A stretch of 64,000 nucleotides of DNA from Maribacter antarcticus DSM 21422 (GTDB lineage Bacteria > Bacteroidota > Bacteroidia > Flavobacteriales > Flavobacteriaceae), in the NCBI RefSeq assembly GCF_000621125.1, contig NZ_KK211214.1, positions 933,300 through 997,299 on the forward strand. The letters run 5' to 3'. The stretch's first letter is position 1. Every line of letters begins with the position of its first letter. A program made the position numbers and the translations under genes. The notes below the pieces were generated by a model. That model did not search any database, was not told where the DNA came from, and was given only the letters and a program-made list of their open reading frames with translations. Shown in pieces: positions 48,531-58,554 of the stretch.

Positions 48531-49334
48531 CTATAGATTTTTCAACCTAATATTTCTATATTCGATTTTCATGGGCGGTCCAACATGTACTTGTACGCCC
48601 AAATGTCCTTTGAGTTTTCTGTTTATCATATCGTTATCCGTTACATCGCTCATTAGAATATCATTTACATAGTGTTGAAGTCGGTTGCCGTTGATGACCA
48701 AATGAACTTCGTTCCAATCTTCACTTTTTATTTTTGTTTTCAGGGAATCGGATACCCCAAGGCTACCGGTAATTATTCTGCTTTGCCAGCAGTTTTTTAG
48801 TACGTTGGACTTTAGCGATCCCGGAGCCTCGGGTTTATCTTGACTATTGATGATCACTTTTTCACCTCGATAGGCCAAGGTCGCCCTTTTTCTCTCCTCG
48901 TAGTTTTGTCCTGTGTATCTGATTTTCCCGTCTATATCGGCTTGATAGCCTCTTAAAGCATTGGGGATGCTATCAATGACCTCACTTCGGTAATTGATTC
49001 CGCTGTTGCCGGCCTCGGTAATCCTGAATTCAAGTTTTAGTTCGAAATCATCGGGTTGGTCTCCTTGCCAAACCATGAAAGTGTTTGATTTTAAAAGAGT
49101 TTCAGGGGTTACCTCACCCACTAAATTACCATTTTCTACTCGCCAATAGTTAGAGTCACCTTTCCATTCGGACAGGGTTTTCCCGTCAAAAATTTGTTTA
49201 AAATCATCAGCTTCCAAAATTGTTTCCACTGTTTTCTGGGCAGTGTCGTTGGTCTTTTCTTCCTTGCAGGAAGCTATGCCTGTTACTATGAAAAGTACTA
49301 CCGGCATAGCGATAAAAATACGTTTTAGTTTCAT
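48531..49334 (-). CDS. DUF1080 protein (3-keto-disaccharide hydrolase-type), lipoprotein
   Basis: This 267-residue protein has a lipoprotein signal ending IASC. The concanavalin-like DUF1080 domain covers about 45-267, with FKQIFDGKTLSEWKGD, YWRVENGNLVGE, FELKLEFRITEAGNSGINYRS and GHLGVQVHVGPPMKIEYRNI. Members of this family act on glycosides after C3 oxidation, cleaving 3-keto-glycosides by elimination or hydration. Here it sits 15 bp downstream of an FG-GAP protein and two genes after a propeller/cytochrome dehydrogenase, so oxidation and cleavage could occur together in the periplasm. Confidence 0.9.
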   Translation of the reverse strand: MKLKRIFIAMPVVLFIVTGIASCKEEKTNDTAQKTVETILEADDFKQIFDGKTLSEWKGDSNYWRVENGNLVGEVTPETLLKSNTFMVWQGDQPDDFELKLEFRITEAGNSGINYRSEVIDSIPNALRGYQADIDGKIRYTGQNYEERKRATLAYRGEKVIINSQDKPEAPGSLKSNVLKNCWQSRIITGSLGVSDSLKTKIKSEDWNEVHLVINGNRLQHYVNDILMSDVTDNDMINRKLKGHLGVQVHVGPPMKIEYRNIRLKNL

Positions 49335-49349
49335 GTTGAAATCTTTAGT

Positions 49350-50501
49350 TTAGTTGTTGTAATATATATATAGGCCGTCTTTCCCAGCCATAATTATATC
49401 TTTTTTTCCGGAAACATTAATGTCGATTACGGTAAAAAACACACCTGTACCCTTACCTTCCCCATAAGTGCCATAATCAATCACTTGTTTACTGAATGCA
49501 GATCCGGTCCATTTAAAATAATAGATTCCTGTTGGGTCATTTCCACCAGGATCTTTACCGTTATGGGCGCGGTATCTTTTTCCCGTGACCAACTCTTTAG
49601 TACCATCATTGTCTATATCTTCCCACTCCATGCTATGGTATTGAGAATTAAAAGGGTCAATAGGGTGTTTTATCCAATTAGATTCTTTTACTTGCTGGTA
49701 CCAATCCAGACCATAATCATGTCCTTGGCCTACGATTAGGTCGTTCTTTCCATCTTGATTGACATCTGCCACGACGATAGGAATACTTGCCGTACCTAAT
49801 TCAAATTCTTGATGAAGCGTCCAGTCTTCTTTAAAAGGTTGTTTGGGTGCTTCGGCCCAACCTTTTCGGATTATAAAATCTCCCCTTCCATCACCGTTGA
49901 TATCCCCAAAGCCCAATCCATGACCATGCTTTCCAGTTATGGTGTAGTTTTGAAACTCACCGGTTCCTTTCCCTTGGTCGTCAAGAATCAGTTGGTAAAC
50001 GACCAATGGATTATTGGGAGTGTTGGGTATTATTTCTATTGAGCCATCACCGTCAATATCCCAGCTTCGGATAGTTTCAATATTGCCAGCCATAGCGATG
50101 AGGTGTATTTTCCATTCAGAGTTATCGCCAGGGTTTTCTTTCCAAATCAATTCTTTACCGAACCATCCTCCAGTAATAAAATCCATATGACCGTCTCCGT
50201 TCACATCTAAAGGTATGGTAGAAAAATCATCATAGTACTCTCCATAGCGTTTGGCCGAACCAATATAATGTCGGTTTTTGAAATCAGGCCCCACATACCA
50301 ATAAGCACCAGAGATAATATCTAGCACATTGTCATTGTTTACATCAAAAACCCCAACTGACTCATAACTTTCCGATGCAATTTTGGTTTTTACAAAATTT
50401 AGTGGCGATTGAAATTCTGCCTTTATTGTTTCACTTTTTTGGGCTAGAATAAACTGCCCCAAAAACAGGAAACCAAAAAGACCTACACCTAAATTTCTCA
50501 T
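49350..50501 (-). CDS. FG-GAP/VCBS-repeat secreted protein
   Basis: I start at the ATG at 50501 (MRNLGVGLFGFLFLGQ), which gives a Sec signal ending ILAQ; a frame to 50633 would place 44 extra residues before it. The 384-residue protein holds about seven calcium-loop repeats: DVNNDNVLDIISG, DVNGDGHMDFITG, DIDGDGSIEIIPN, DINGDGRGDFIIR, DVNQDGKNDLIVG, DIDNDGTKELVTG and DINVSGKKDIIM. That fits a seven-bladed calcium-stabilised propeller. No catalytic residues are evident. It may bind glycan or be a lyase-like relative; FG-GAP proteins are often neighbours of DUF1080 genes. Confidence 0.82.
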   Translation of the reverse strand: MRNLGVGLFGFLFLGQFILAQKSETIKAEFQSPLNFVKTKIASESYESVGVFDVNNDNVLDIISGAYWYVGPDFKNRHYIGSAKRYGEYYDDFSTIPLDVNGDGHMDFITGGWFGKELIWKENPGDNSEWKIHLIAMAGNIETIRSWDIDGDGSIEIIPNTPNNPLVVYQLILDDQGKGTGEFQNYTITGKHGHGLGFGDINGDGRGDFIIRKGWAEAPKQPFKEDWTLHQEFELGTASIPIVVADVNQDGKNDLIVGQGHDYGLDWYQQVKESNWIKHPIDPFNSQYHSMEWEDIDNDGTKELVTGKRYRAHNGKDPGGNDPTGIYYFKWTGSAFSKQVIDYGTYGEGKGTGVFFTVIDINVSGKKDIIMAGKDGLYIYYNN

Positions 50502-50638
50502 ATACCCATACTGAACCTGATGTATATGTTTAAAGAATTTGGCTATTAAAAACCTGTTCCCAGTAAGGCCGTATGAATAATTGAAATTAGGTATGTGCAT
50601 TCTAGAAAGTACATATTTATATTGTATGGCCAAGGATT

Positions 50639-53332
50639 CTAATCACCCGCTTGGCCTTCCGAGGTTTTGTAAATAGGATTATCGGAATTCCCCCCTGAAA
50701 TCATATAGCCTAATAGATCTTTGACTTCTTCCTCGTTCAATCGATTGATTGTTCCAGGAGGCATTAAGGACATGGTTGACATTTTTGTGCCGATTACCTC
50801 ATTTTTAGGAATACTTCGAATCACATCGGGAGCGTATGGGTTTTGGGAAATCCTATAGGTGTCATCTTCCTCGCTAATCAATCTTCCTACTACGGAATTT
50901 CCACCTTTAAGTGAAAAAACTGTGGAGTTGTACTGATCTGAGATGACCTCATTCGGGTTTATGATAGACTTTAGCATATCTTCAGGCGAAAAACGATTAC
51001 CTATCTGCGATAGCTCAGGTCCAATATTCTGTCCTTCGCCTCCCATGGCGTGGCACGTTATGCAATTGGTCGCCAAGAACATATTTCGGCCCTGTTCGTA
51101 ATTTCTATTGCCAAGACCGTTGGCCAAGAGCGGTGCAATGTCTTCTTCCTTCCAATTTTTTCGCGGCCCTTTGGGTTGAATGGCGTTGCTTACTAAATCG
51201 TTACCTGAACTACTTAGTAAAGTATCGCCTGACATTTTATTATAAAAATCAAGCTTATTTTTAGAAACCTTAGCTAAAGCATTTTTTCTTGCCTTATCTA
51301 CGAAACCTATATAACTTCTTCCTGCTTTGTATGAAAATGCTTTGTAAAACCAGTTGAAATATCGCTCATGTAATTCTGGTGACCACCCGTTTGTAGCATC
51401 GCTTAAAACGTTTCCGTAATAGGTGCTTTGGGCCGGCGGCATGTTTTTGAGCGTTTCTGCGATTGCCATACCATATTGTGGGTTTCTTAATATGAGATCG
51501 GCTGCTTCTGTAGCGGTATTACTCATTACATCTGTATTTTCGCCTTGGGGCGTTTCTAACATGGCAATGGTCTTTGCTACTACTAAGGGTTCGCTAACAT
51601 ACACCAATGTTTTGCTTAACAACTGGTTCAATACATCAGTTTTAGTGGGATAATGGGAAGCAAGGTAATTACCTACAATTTTTTCTGTTGTTAAACTTGG
51701 CCTACCTAAACGTGAAAGTGCTAATTCGATGGCTCGAACCAAGTCTACCTGCTGTCCCGTATTAAGACTTTCAAAATTGATGTTGGTTAGGGTTTTTATT
51801 AGGTTTGCCTGTTGATCTTTGTTTCCTTGACGGGCCATTGCAATCGCTGCTTGAATTTTTTTTATAGCATCTTTTTCTTCATATACTTTTGCTTGCCACA
51901 TGGAAACTGGTTGGTGTTCTAATGCAATACGAGCTGCATATTGTATAAAGCGATCTTCGCTATCGAGATGGTGCCAAGCTGCTTCAACACCTCCTTTTTT
52001 TGACCCTGTGTGAAAAGTCTCAAGTTCTTTTCTAATCTTATTTCCATCCGTTTGTTCCAACGCGATAGTTTCGGTGGGAATATTTTTTTCATCTCCAGCA
52101 TAAAACACGCGATAAAGATCAGAATCAAGCCTGCGGCCACCGGTCATAAAGTACATGGCACCGTCTGGACCAATAACGCCATCTGTAAGTGGTAATGGTA
52201 TGCCAGATAAAAATTCCTCTTTCGTACCGGTATAGGATGAACCTTTTGTTTCTAGTTCCATTGCGTAGATAATTCCAAAACTCCAATCAAAAGCAAAAAC
52301 ACTGCGTTTGTATTTTTCAGGAAACTTTGCGTTCATACCATAAATAACGTTGGTAGGCGAACCTTGACCAATATCCATTACAGCTGGAAGATTATCTGGA
52401 TAAGCTGGGGACCATTTTCCATTACCAGTACGCCAGCCAAATTCAGACCCGCTGGTGACATGACAAATTCTTGTAGGTCGGTACCAAGGCATGCCTAAAT
52501 CCCACTCCATATCTGAATCATAAACGAACATGTCGCCAAGTTCGTTAAATGCTAAGTCAAATGGATTGCGAAAGCCGGCTGAGACCAGTTCCCAATTTTT
52601 CCCTTCAGGATCAGTGTTTGCTACCCAACCTCCTGGTGCTCCTCGATCATTGGCATGCCCGCGAGGATCTTTGATTTGGTAGAGGAGGTTATCATCTTTC
52701 CAGTTATTTGGCAAACGATAGCTATCCATTTCGGGCAGATCTGTATGGTTTCCTGCAATAATGTATAATGATTTACCATCTGGAGACGGTACAATACTGT
52801 GTGGCCCATGTTCTCCAGCCCCGTTTAATAATTTTAGTAACGTTATGCTGTCGTATTGATCATCATTATTTGTGTCTTGTAGGCGGTAAAGTCCACTAGT
52901 TTTTTCGAACTCTTCGTTACCACGATGGTTCACCATAACATAGAGGCTGTTAAAAGCATATAACAGGCCTTGTGCATAACCCATTTGAATGACTGAATCG
53001 GCTACTTGCTCCTCTGTTTGTATCTTGAGTTTTTCTATGTTGGGCGTAAGGTTTTCAGAGCCAATCGGTGCAATCTCCATACGGTATAGTGTTCCGTACT
53101 GGTCTGAAGTAATCAAACGGCCTTTGTCATCAAAGGTCATTGCTACCCAAGAACCTTTATCGTTTTCGGCCGGACTATATAAGTGCTCTGCCTCAAAGCC
53201 AGGTTGTAATTTCAACTTTGTCAATTTAGGATTTGTTGACTGTGCAGCGCTAAGGTCAGCTTCATTTTGTTCACCACATGAAATGGTCAGCACAAGGCTG
53301 ACCATTATCAAAATATATTTTCTCATAAGCAT
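50639..53332 (-). CDS. PVC-type beta-propeller dehydrogenase + HEAT + cytochrome c, lipoprotein
   Basis: This 897-residue protein (or 895 from an ATG at 53326) has a lipoprotein signal ending TISC. A beta-propeller (about 35-415) contains WVAMTFDDKGRLITSDQYG, DTNNDDQYDS, SAGFRNPFDLAFNELGDMF and FDWSFGIIYAME. HEAT-like repeats run about 440-640. The C-terminal haem domain has CITCH at 757-761 and GQNIGPELSQIGNR, then MSLMPPGTINRL with the candidate Met ligand. It probably oxidises an imported glycan and sends electrons to the respiratory chain. It follows SusD by about 45 bp, so it is the first enzyme of that operon. Confidence 0.88.
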   Translation of the reverse strand: MLMRKYILIMVSLVLTISCGEQNEADLSAAQSTNPKLTKLKLQPGFEAEHLYSPAENDKGSWVAMTFDDKGRLITSDQYGTLYRMEIAPIGSENLTPNIEKLKIQTEEQVADSVIQMGYAQGLLYAFNSLYVMVNHRGNEEFEKTSGLYRLQDTNNDDQYDSITLLKLLNGAGEHGPHSIVPSPDGKSLYIIAGNHTDLPEMDSYRLPNNWKDDNLLYQIKDPRGHANDRGAPGGWVANTDPEGKNWELVSAGFRNPFDLAFNELGDMFVYDSDMEWDLGMPWYRPTRICHVTSGSEFGWRTGNGKWSPAYPDNLPAVMDIGQGSPTNVIYGMNAKFPEKYKRSVFAFDWSFGIIYAMELETKGSSYTGTKEEFLSGIPLPLTDGVIGPDGAMYFMTGGRRLDSDLYRVFYAGDEKNIPTETIALEQTDGNKIRKELETFHTGSKKGGVEAAWHHLDSEDRFIQYAARIALEHQPVSMWQAKVYEEKDAIKKIQAAIAMARQGNKDQQANLIKTLTNINFESLNTGQQVDLVRAIELALSRLGRPSLTTEKIVGNYLASHYPTKTDVLNQLLSKTLVYVSEPLVVAKTIAMLETPQGENTDVMSNTATEAADLILRNPQYGMAIAETLKNMPPAQSTYYGNVLSDATNGWSPELHERYFNWFYKAFSYKAGRSYIGFVDKARKNALAKVSKNKLDFYNKMSGDTLLSSSGNDLVSNAIQPKGPRKNWKEEDIAPLLANGLGNRNYEQGRNMFLATNCITCHAMGGEGQNIGPELSQIGNRFSPEDMLKSIINPNEVISDQYNSTVFSLKGGNSVVGRLISEEDDTYRISQNPYAPDVIRSIPKNEVIGTKMSTMSLMPPGTINRLNEEEVKDLLGYMISGGNSDNPIYKTSEGQAGD

Positions 53333-53377
53333 ATTTTGTTTTTAATTATATCGATAATGCTACTATTCTATAATGTT

Positions 53378-54871
53378 CTAAAAATTAGGATTAAATTCTG
53401 ATTCGCCTGCGGGCAATGCATAACGCTCCCTAATATTGGTAAAAGCATTTCCCGCAGCTTCTACCCCTACTGGGAAATAATAAGCATTAGGATTGTTTAT
53501 GACCCTATCACCAAATTCTGTCATGACCTGAATAGCTTGTCCTGTTCTTACTAAATCAAACCAACGCTTGTTCTCGAAAGCCAGTTCTACTCGTCTTTCC
53601 CTAAAAATCGCATCCCCTAGATCTCCAGTATGTGCTCCTAATCCTGCCCGGGTTCTAACTTGAGTAAGATAAGGGAGTGCCTCACCGCCTTTACCTTGCT
53701 CTTCTAAGGCTTCAGCCAAAAATAATAAAACTTCTGAATATCGATACACAGGAAAGTTCATACCATGGTTGTTATGCAAGGCATGTGGCTCTACAAACTT
53801 CTTGATAATAGGATAAACCCCATCGTTCCAAAAACTTTCCCTGGTCAAAACATACATGATAGAGGCATCCTCTCTTAAATCACCCTCTTCATAGGCTTCA
53901 ATAATGTCTGGGGTTGGAATATTATTTCCCTGCCCGTTAATAGGTTGCGCATCGGGTGTGCCGAATAGTAATGCAAGTTCATCTGCCTCTATGGGACGGG
54001 GAAGAAAATTATACATGAAATTTCCCTGAACTCCTTCTGCACCCTCTCTATACTGCACTTCAAAGACGGACTCCATGTTGTTCTTATTATCGCTATTGCC
54101 GGTAAAGGCATCCTCATAATTAGGCATTAGCATATATTCTCCGCTGCCCACTACAGACTTCAACAATGCTTCAGCAGCCTCCCATTCTTCTAGCACCATA
54201 TGAACATTTGCCAAAAGTGTTTGTGCTGCTCCCGAAGTTACCCTACCAGGTTGTTGGTCTGATTTAAGTGGTAATAAGGGAATAGCTGCCAGCGCGTCAG
54301 CTACGATTTGTCCGTAAAGAACGTCTTCTGAAGTAAGGGGCAAGGCGGCTCCTTCTCGGTCTAACACAGGTTCTAAATGCATGGGCACCGACTCATATAA
54401 TTGAACTAGGTCAAAATAGGCAAATGCCCTTAAAAAAAGTGCCTGACCTTTTACATTGGCTTTTACGGCAGCGTCTATTTCGGCATCGTCTATCGTTACC
54501 AAAATTTGATTTGACCTTGCAATGATGGCATATAAAGTCCTGTAGTAGTTCGTAACATTTCCATTGGGTGTAATACCGCCTTGGGTAATCATCGAATGAT
54601 CGGCAATATCTTGATTTGTTTCTGTCGCTCCAAAAGCCGTGTTTCTTGCAAAATAGGTGTTGTCCGCACTCATTTCGGTCATAAACGGTTTCGTTGAATT
54701 GTAGAGTGACCTCAAGGGTTCGTAATTAGCATTTACCGCTTGTGTAAAATCATCTTCCGTATTAAAGAAGGTCGGTACACTTAAAGAATCTTCGGGAAAG
54801 ACGTTTAGTTCGTCTTCACAGCTCATTGCAATAAAGCAGATAAGACCAAGAAATAAGATTATTTTTTTCAT
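53378..54871 (-). CDS. SusD-like starch-binding lipoprotein
   Basis: This 497-residue SusD/RagB-family protein has a lipoprotein signal with C18 in IAMSCEDELN. It binds glycan at the cell surface and lids the SusC channel. The family N-terminus is FFNTEDDFTQAVNANYEPLR. GQALFLRAFAYFDLVQLYESVP is the TPR core, and FPVYRYSEVLLFLAEALEEQG with RRVELAFENKRWFDLVRTG is the conserved C-terminal part. It follows SusC by 29 bp. Sequence alone does not tell the ligand; neighbouring enzymes suggest rhamnose-rich, probably sulfated oligosaccharide. Confidence 0.95.
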   Translation of the reverse strand: MKKIILFLGLICFIAMSCEDELNVFPEDSLSVPTFFNTEDDFTQAVNANYEPLRSLYNSTKPFMTEMSADNTYFARNTAFGATETNQDIADHSMITQGGITPNGNVTNYYRTLYAIIARSNQILVTIDDAEIDAAVKANVKGQALFLRAFAYFDLVQLYESVPMHLEPVLDREGAALPLTSEDVLYGQIVADALAAIPLLPLKSDQQPGRVTSGAAQTLLANVHMVLEEWEAAEALLKSVVGSGEYMLMPNYEDAFTGNSDNKNNMESVFEVQYREGAEGVQGNFMYNFLPRPIEADELALLFGTPDAQPINGQGNNIPTPDIIEAYEEGDLREDASIMYVLTRESFWNDGVYPIIKKFVEPHALHNNHGMNFPVYRYSEVLLFLAEALEEQGKGGEALPYLTQVRTRAGLGAHTGDLGDAIFRERRVELAFENKRWFDLVRTGQAIQVMTEFGDRVINNPNAYYFPVGVEAAGNAFTNIRERYALPAGESEFNPNF

Positions 54872-54900
54872 TTTTAAGTATTTAAGTTTTATGCTTTCGA

Positions 54901-57900
54901 TTAAAAGTTAAGGTTTACACCAATATTGATAATACGTGGTATCGGATACCCTGAGAGATCTACTCCGGGCGCTAAATTTCCTCCATCGCCTTGTCCGTTA
55001 TTTTGAACGCTTATTTCTGGGTTTGGTCCCCCCCAGTATTTTGTAAATATGTGTACGTTTTGAATAGAACCATAGATACGTGCCGATTTAAAATATTTCT
55101 CCAATCCTGGTAGTGTATATCCTAAGGTAATATTTCTAATATTGAAAAAAGAGGCATCTGCAACAAAACGATCGTTTACCCAATCCCTTTCTATACCGGT
55201 AACTCTACCTCCACCTACTGTGGTGCCATAAAAACCATCCCCAGGATTTTCTACAGACCTAAAACGATTTTCTACATCTTTCAAAAGATTAAAAACCCCA
55301 TCTAGGTTGGTAGTACTGAACAAGTGGCGTACCAAAACCTCGTTACCTTGTGATCCTGTAGCGATGACTGAAAAATCCCAGTTGTCGTAGGTAATCCTAT
55401 TGGTGATACCATATGTAAAGTCAGGAAACGGATTACCCGTGATTGCTCGATCATCATCAAGACCTCCTCGGGTTATTACGCCATCGCCATTAACATCTAT
55501 AAGTTTGATACTACCAACCGTAGAACGGCCGGGTACTTGTGGCGAACTATCCAAATCTGCTTGATTTAAATAATTGCCGTCCGATAAATGCCCATAAAAT
55601 TGAGCAAAAGGCTGCCCTACTTGTGTTATATGTAAATTACCGGGTCCAAATACCTGGTCTATGCCCTCGGCCAATGCTACCACTTCATTTCTATTGAACG
55701 AAATGTTGGCATTCGTGGTCCATTTGAATCTTCCTGTGGTGTTTACCGTATTCAATGAAAATTCATGACCCCAGAAACGAAGTTCTCCAATGTTATCACT
55801 AAAGTTGGAAAAACCGGATTCTCTAGGCACTTGAATGTTGAACAATAGATTGGTCGTATTCTTAGTGTAATAATCATAGATAAAAGATACCCTATCCTTA
55901 AAAAGGCTTAAATCGAGACCAATATCAAATTGTTCGGTTGTTTCCCATCCTAAATTAGGGTTGGATAATGAGTTTACTGCTGACCCTGGTGCAAATGTAT
56001 CACCAAAGACCGCGGGAACGTTGTTATCAACTAAAGCATATTGGGTATAGTTACCAATATTTTGATTACCGGTAACGCCCCAACTTCCGCGTATTTTCAA
56101 TAGCGAAATAGCTTCTGCATTTTCCAAAAACGATTCATCGGAAGCTATCCAACCACCTGAAACGGAAGGGAAGGTACCCCATCTGTTTTCAGAACCAAAT
56201 CTGGAAGAACCATCGGTACGTATCGATCCAGTTAACAAGTACTTTCCTTTGTAGTTGTATGTTAATCCGGCAACTCCAGAAACCAACGTGCTTTCTTGTA
56301 CTTCATCAAAAGTACCTCCCCGATCGATATTTATAGCACCTTGTATAACCGGCAATCTATCGTCTGGAAAATCGGTAGCTCGAATTCTGGTTCTATCTAT
56401 TCTGAATTGTTGGTATGAAAAAACACCTAAAACGGAGAAATTATGATTTCCAATAGAGTTAGTATAGGTAGCGATATTTTCATTTAACCAATTAAATTCA
56501 TCTCTATTGTTCCAAATAGCTTCGTTGTTCGTAGGTATGGGGCGGTTGATTCTATTAGTAGCATTCGTTGGACTAAAGAATTCGGTGTTCCTTTGGTAGA
56601 ACTCGGCATTTATGCTAGATTTAATACTCAGCCCTTTAATAGGTTTCCAATCGACATAAGCATTGGAAACTAAATTAAGGTCTCTGTCCTCATTTTTTAT
56701 TCGCTCCGCCGAATTCAACCAGTTGGCGTAAGCGAATATGTTTCCAGTATCTGCCGGAAACCTATTAAATTCAGTCCTAGTCCCATCAGCATTGTTGATA
56801 GGCATTATAGGCCATGTGTGCAAGGCGTTGAACAAGATACCTGTTCCTCTACTACCATCAGTTGCTGGGTCATTTCTTACAACCCAACTAGGGGCAATAT
56901 TTACGCCTATCTCTACTTTGTCGTTCGGGTTAAAGGCCATATTGGCCCGTAAGGTAACTTGCTGAAAGTCACTTCCTAAAACTACACCATCTTGGTTTGT
57001 TAAACCGGCAACGAGTGAAGCACGAAATTTTTCCGAACCGCCAGATACCGACAGGTTATATATGGATATTGGTGCTGTACGAAGCATGGCATCATACCAA
57101 TCGTTCGTTTGACCTTCATATTGCGATGGGTTTTGAAAAATATCTGGAACCGGGTCACCCTGATCCTGATAGTATTCTTGTTTAAACTGGGCAAATTCAA
57201 CAGCATCCATCATTTCTACTCTACCACGTTGTGGAACACTTTGGAGACCTGTAGACATGTTGAAGCTCACGTTGGTCTTGCCTATCTTACCCTGTTTCGT
57301 GGTAATCAATACGACCCCGTTGGCAGCCCTAGAACCGTACAAAGAAGTAGATGCTGCATCTTTTAGGACGGTTAAAGTTTCAATTTCTGCTGGATTTATG
57401 TTATTTAGATTACCTGCAATTGGAAATCCATCCACTACATATAACGGTTCGCTACCGCCTGAAACCGATAATTGCCCCCTTATACGGATGTTCAGACCCT
57501 CACCAGGCGTACCTGTGGTCTGGTTAATTTGAACACCTGCCAGTTGTCCTTGTAGTTTTTGACCAACTTGCGTTACCGGAATATCAGACAGCTCGGTAAG
57601 GTTTACTGTCTGTACAGATCCCGTAACCTCTCTTTTAATTTGTGTACCATAACCTACAAGGATTACTTCATCAAGCGATGTGGCATCTTCGGTCATACTT
57701 GCATCTACTTGGTTTTGCCCTTTTATTGTGATTTCCTGTGTGGTAAAACCAATATAAGAAAATACCAAGGTTGCATTTGAGTTTGCTACAATACTATAGT
57801 TACCATCAAAATCCGTTACGGCACCTTGTGTCGTGCCTTTGACTAAAACGTTTACCCCTGGTAGCGCTTGACCATCTTCTATGGAAGTTACAGTACCTGT

Positions 57901-57993
57901 CACAGTAGCATCTTGTGCATGGGTGCTAAAACTCCATAAAAAGACTAAAACCAAGAGAAATCTCGGAGAAATCATATTTAATTTTTTTTTCAT
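54901..57993 (-). CDS. SusC-like TonB-dependent outer-membrane transporter
   Basis: This 1030-residue SusC/RagA protein has a Sec signal ending STHAQ. A carboxypeptidase-regulatory-like domain (about 28-105: VTGTVTSIEDGQALPGVNVLVKG) precedes the TonB region and the plug (SLDEVILVGYGTQ; TPGEGLNIRIRGQLS; LYVVDGFPIAGN; NPAEIETLTVLKDAASTSLYG). The barrel ends IGVNLNF. It imports oligosaccharide with SusD. The four-unit ACAGGA array lies 98-136 bp upstream. There is no anti-sigma or HTCS gene adjacent, so control probably comes from the operator-binding regulator. Confidence 0.96.
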   Translation of the reverse strand: MKKKLNMISPRFLLVLVFLWSFSTHAQDATVTGTVTSIEDGQALPGVNVLVKGTTQGAVTDFDGNYSIVANSNATLVFSYIGFTTQEITIKGQNQVDASMTEDATSLDEVILVGYGTQIKREVTGSVQTVNLTELSDIPVTQVGQKLQGQLAGVQINQTTGTPGEGLNIRIRGQLSVSGGSEPLYVVDGFPIAGNLNNINPAEIETLTVLKDAASTSLYGSRAANGVVLITTKQGKIGKTNVSFNMSTGLQSVPQRGRVEMMDAVEFAQFKQEYYQDQGDPVPDIFQNPSQYEGQTNDWYDAMLRTAPISIYNLSVSGGSEKFRASLVAGLTNQDGVVLGSDFQQVTLRANMAFNPNDKVEIGVNIAPSWVVRNDPATDGSRGTGILFNALHTWPIMPINNADGTRTEFNRFPADTGNIFAYANWLNSAERIKNEDRDLNLVSNAYVDWKPIKGLSIKSSINAEFYQRNTEFFSPTNATNRINRPIPTNNEAIWNNRDEFNWLNENIATYTNSIGNHNFSVLGVFSYQQFRIDRTRIRATDFPDDRLPVIQGAINIDRGGTFDEVQESTLVSGVAGLTYNYKGKYLLTGSIRTDGSSRFGSENRWGTFPSVSGGWIASDESFLENAEAISLLKIRGSWGVTGNQNIGNYTQYALVDNNVPAVFGDTFAPGSAVNSLSNPNLGWETTEQFDIGLDLSLFKDRVSFIYDYYTKNTTNLLFNIQVPRESGFSNFSDNIGELRFWGHEFSLNTVNTTGRFKWTTNANISFNRNEVVALAEGIDQVFGPGNLHITQVGQPFAQFYGHLSDGNYLNQADLDSSPQVPGRSTVGSIKLIDVNGDGVITRGGLDDDRAITGNPFPDFTYGITNRITYDNWDFSVIATGSQGNEVLVRHLFSTTNLDGVFNLLKDVENRFRSVENPGDGFYGTTVGGGRVTGIERDWVNDRFVADASFFNIRNITLGYTLPGLEKYFKSARIYGSIQNVHIFTKYWGGPNPEISVQNNGQGDGGNLAPGVDLSGYPIPRIINIGVNLNF

Positions 57994-58090
57994 AATCTGG
58001 AATTATTAATTAGTTAGTTCTGCGGTATTCTTAATTGTTTAACTTACATATTAAGAACATCATAAAATTATTGTAAGATTATTGATTGGG

Positions 58091-58129
58091 CATCCTGTAC
58101 AATACTGTGCTGTCCTGTACTATCCTGTT
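58091..58129 (-). promoter_or_regulatory. Four-unit ACAGGA array, copy 1 (susC promoter)
   Basis: The plus strand has CCTGT, ACTGT, CCTGT and CCTGT starting at 58094, 58104, 58114 and 58124: four units exactly 10 bp apart. On the minus strand the units read ACAGGATAGT, ACAGGACAGC, ACAGTATTGT, ACAGGATG. The array is 98-136 bp upstream of the SusC ATG. It is the longest copy and contains the sequences of most other copies, so it looks like the reference site of a regulon. Confidence 0.68.
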
Positions 58130-58130
58130 A

Positions 58131-58554
58131 AAATTGATTTTTAGAACAGAATAATAATGTTTCAGTAGCCGGCAACACTCGTGTTAATTTTTTTAAAAGT
58201 CAGCTTTGATACGCGTTTTTTGTTATTAAAACCACCTAAAGCACTTTGCTTAATTAATAAAAAAGTTGTTAAATGGGATTTCCCTAATTTCTTTGCCCGG
58301 AATAACTTAAAGCCAATATCTTTTTTCCATGTTTGTGCTTAGCCAATCCATTAACTTTTCAAAGAGCTTGTCTATTAGATTAGTATTCGTAGAGCTTATG
58401 TCATTTTTTCAAAAGGGTATTGTTCAATAGTATAGAGGCGCAATCATTCATGCCAATCAAAAATCAACTTATAATATCCATCTTGTATTGCTGAATGTGA
58501 AGTGAGGGGATAGGATTCATATGGTCTGTTATAACTTACATTAAAAGAATAATG
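58131..58554. other. Gene-free spacer between susC array and sulfatase relic
   Basis: About 420 bp with no supported gene. Together with 57994-58090 it separates SusC from a sulfatase pseudogene on the same strand. Nothing recognisable apart from the array at its left end. Confidence 0.5.
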
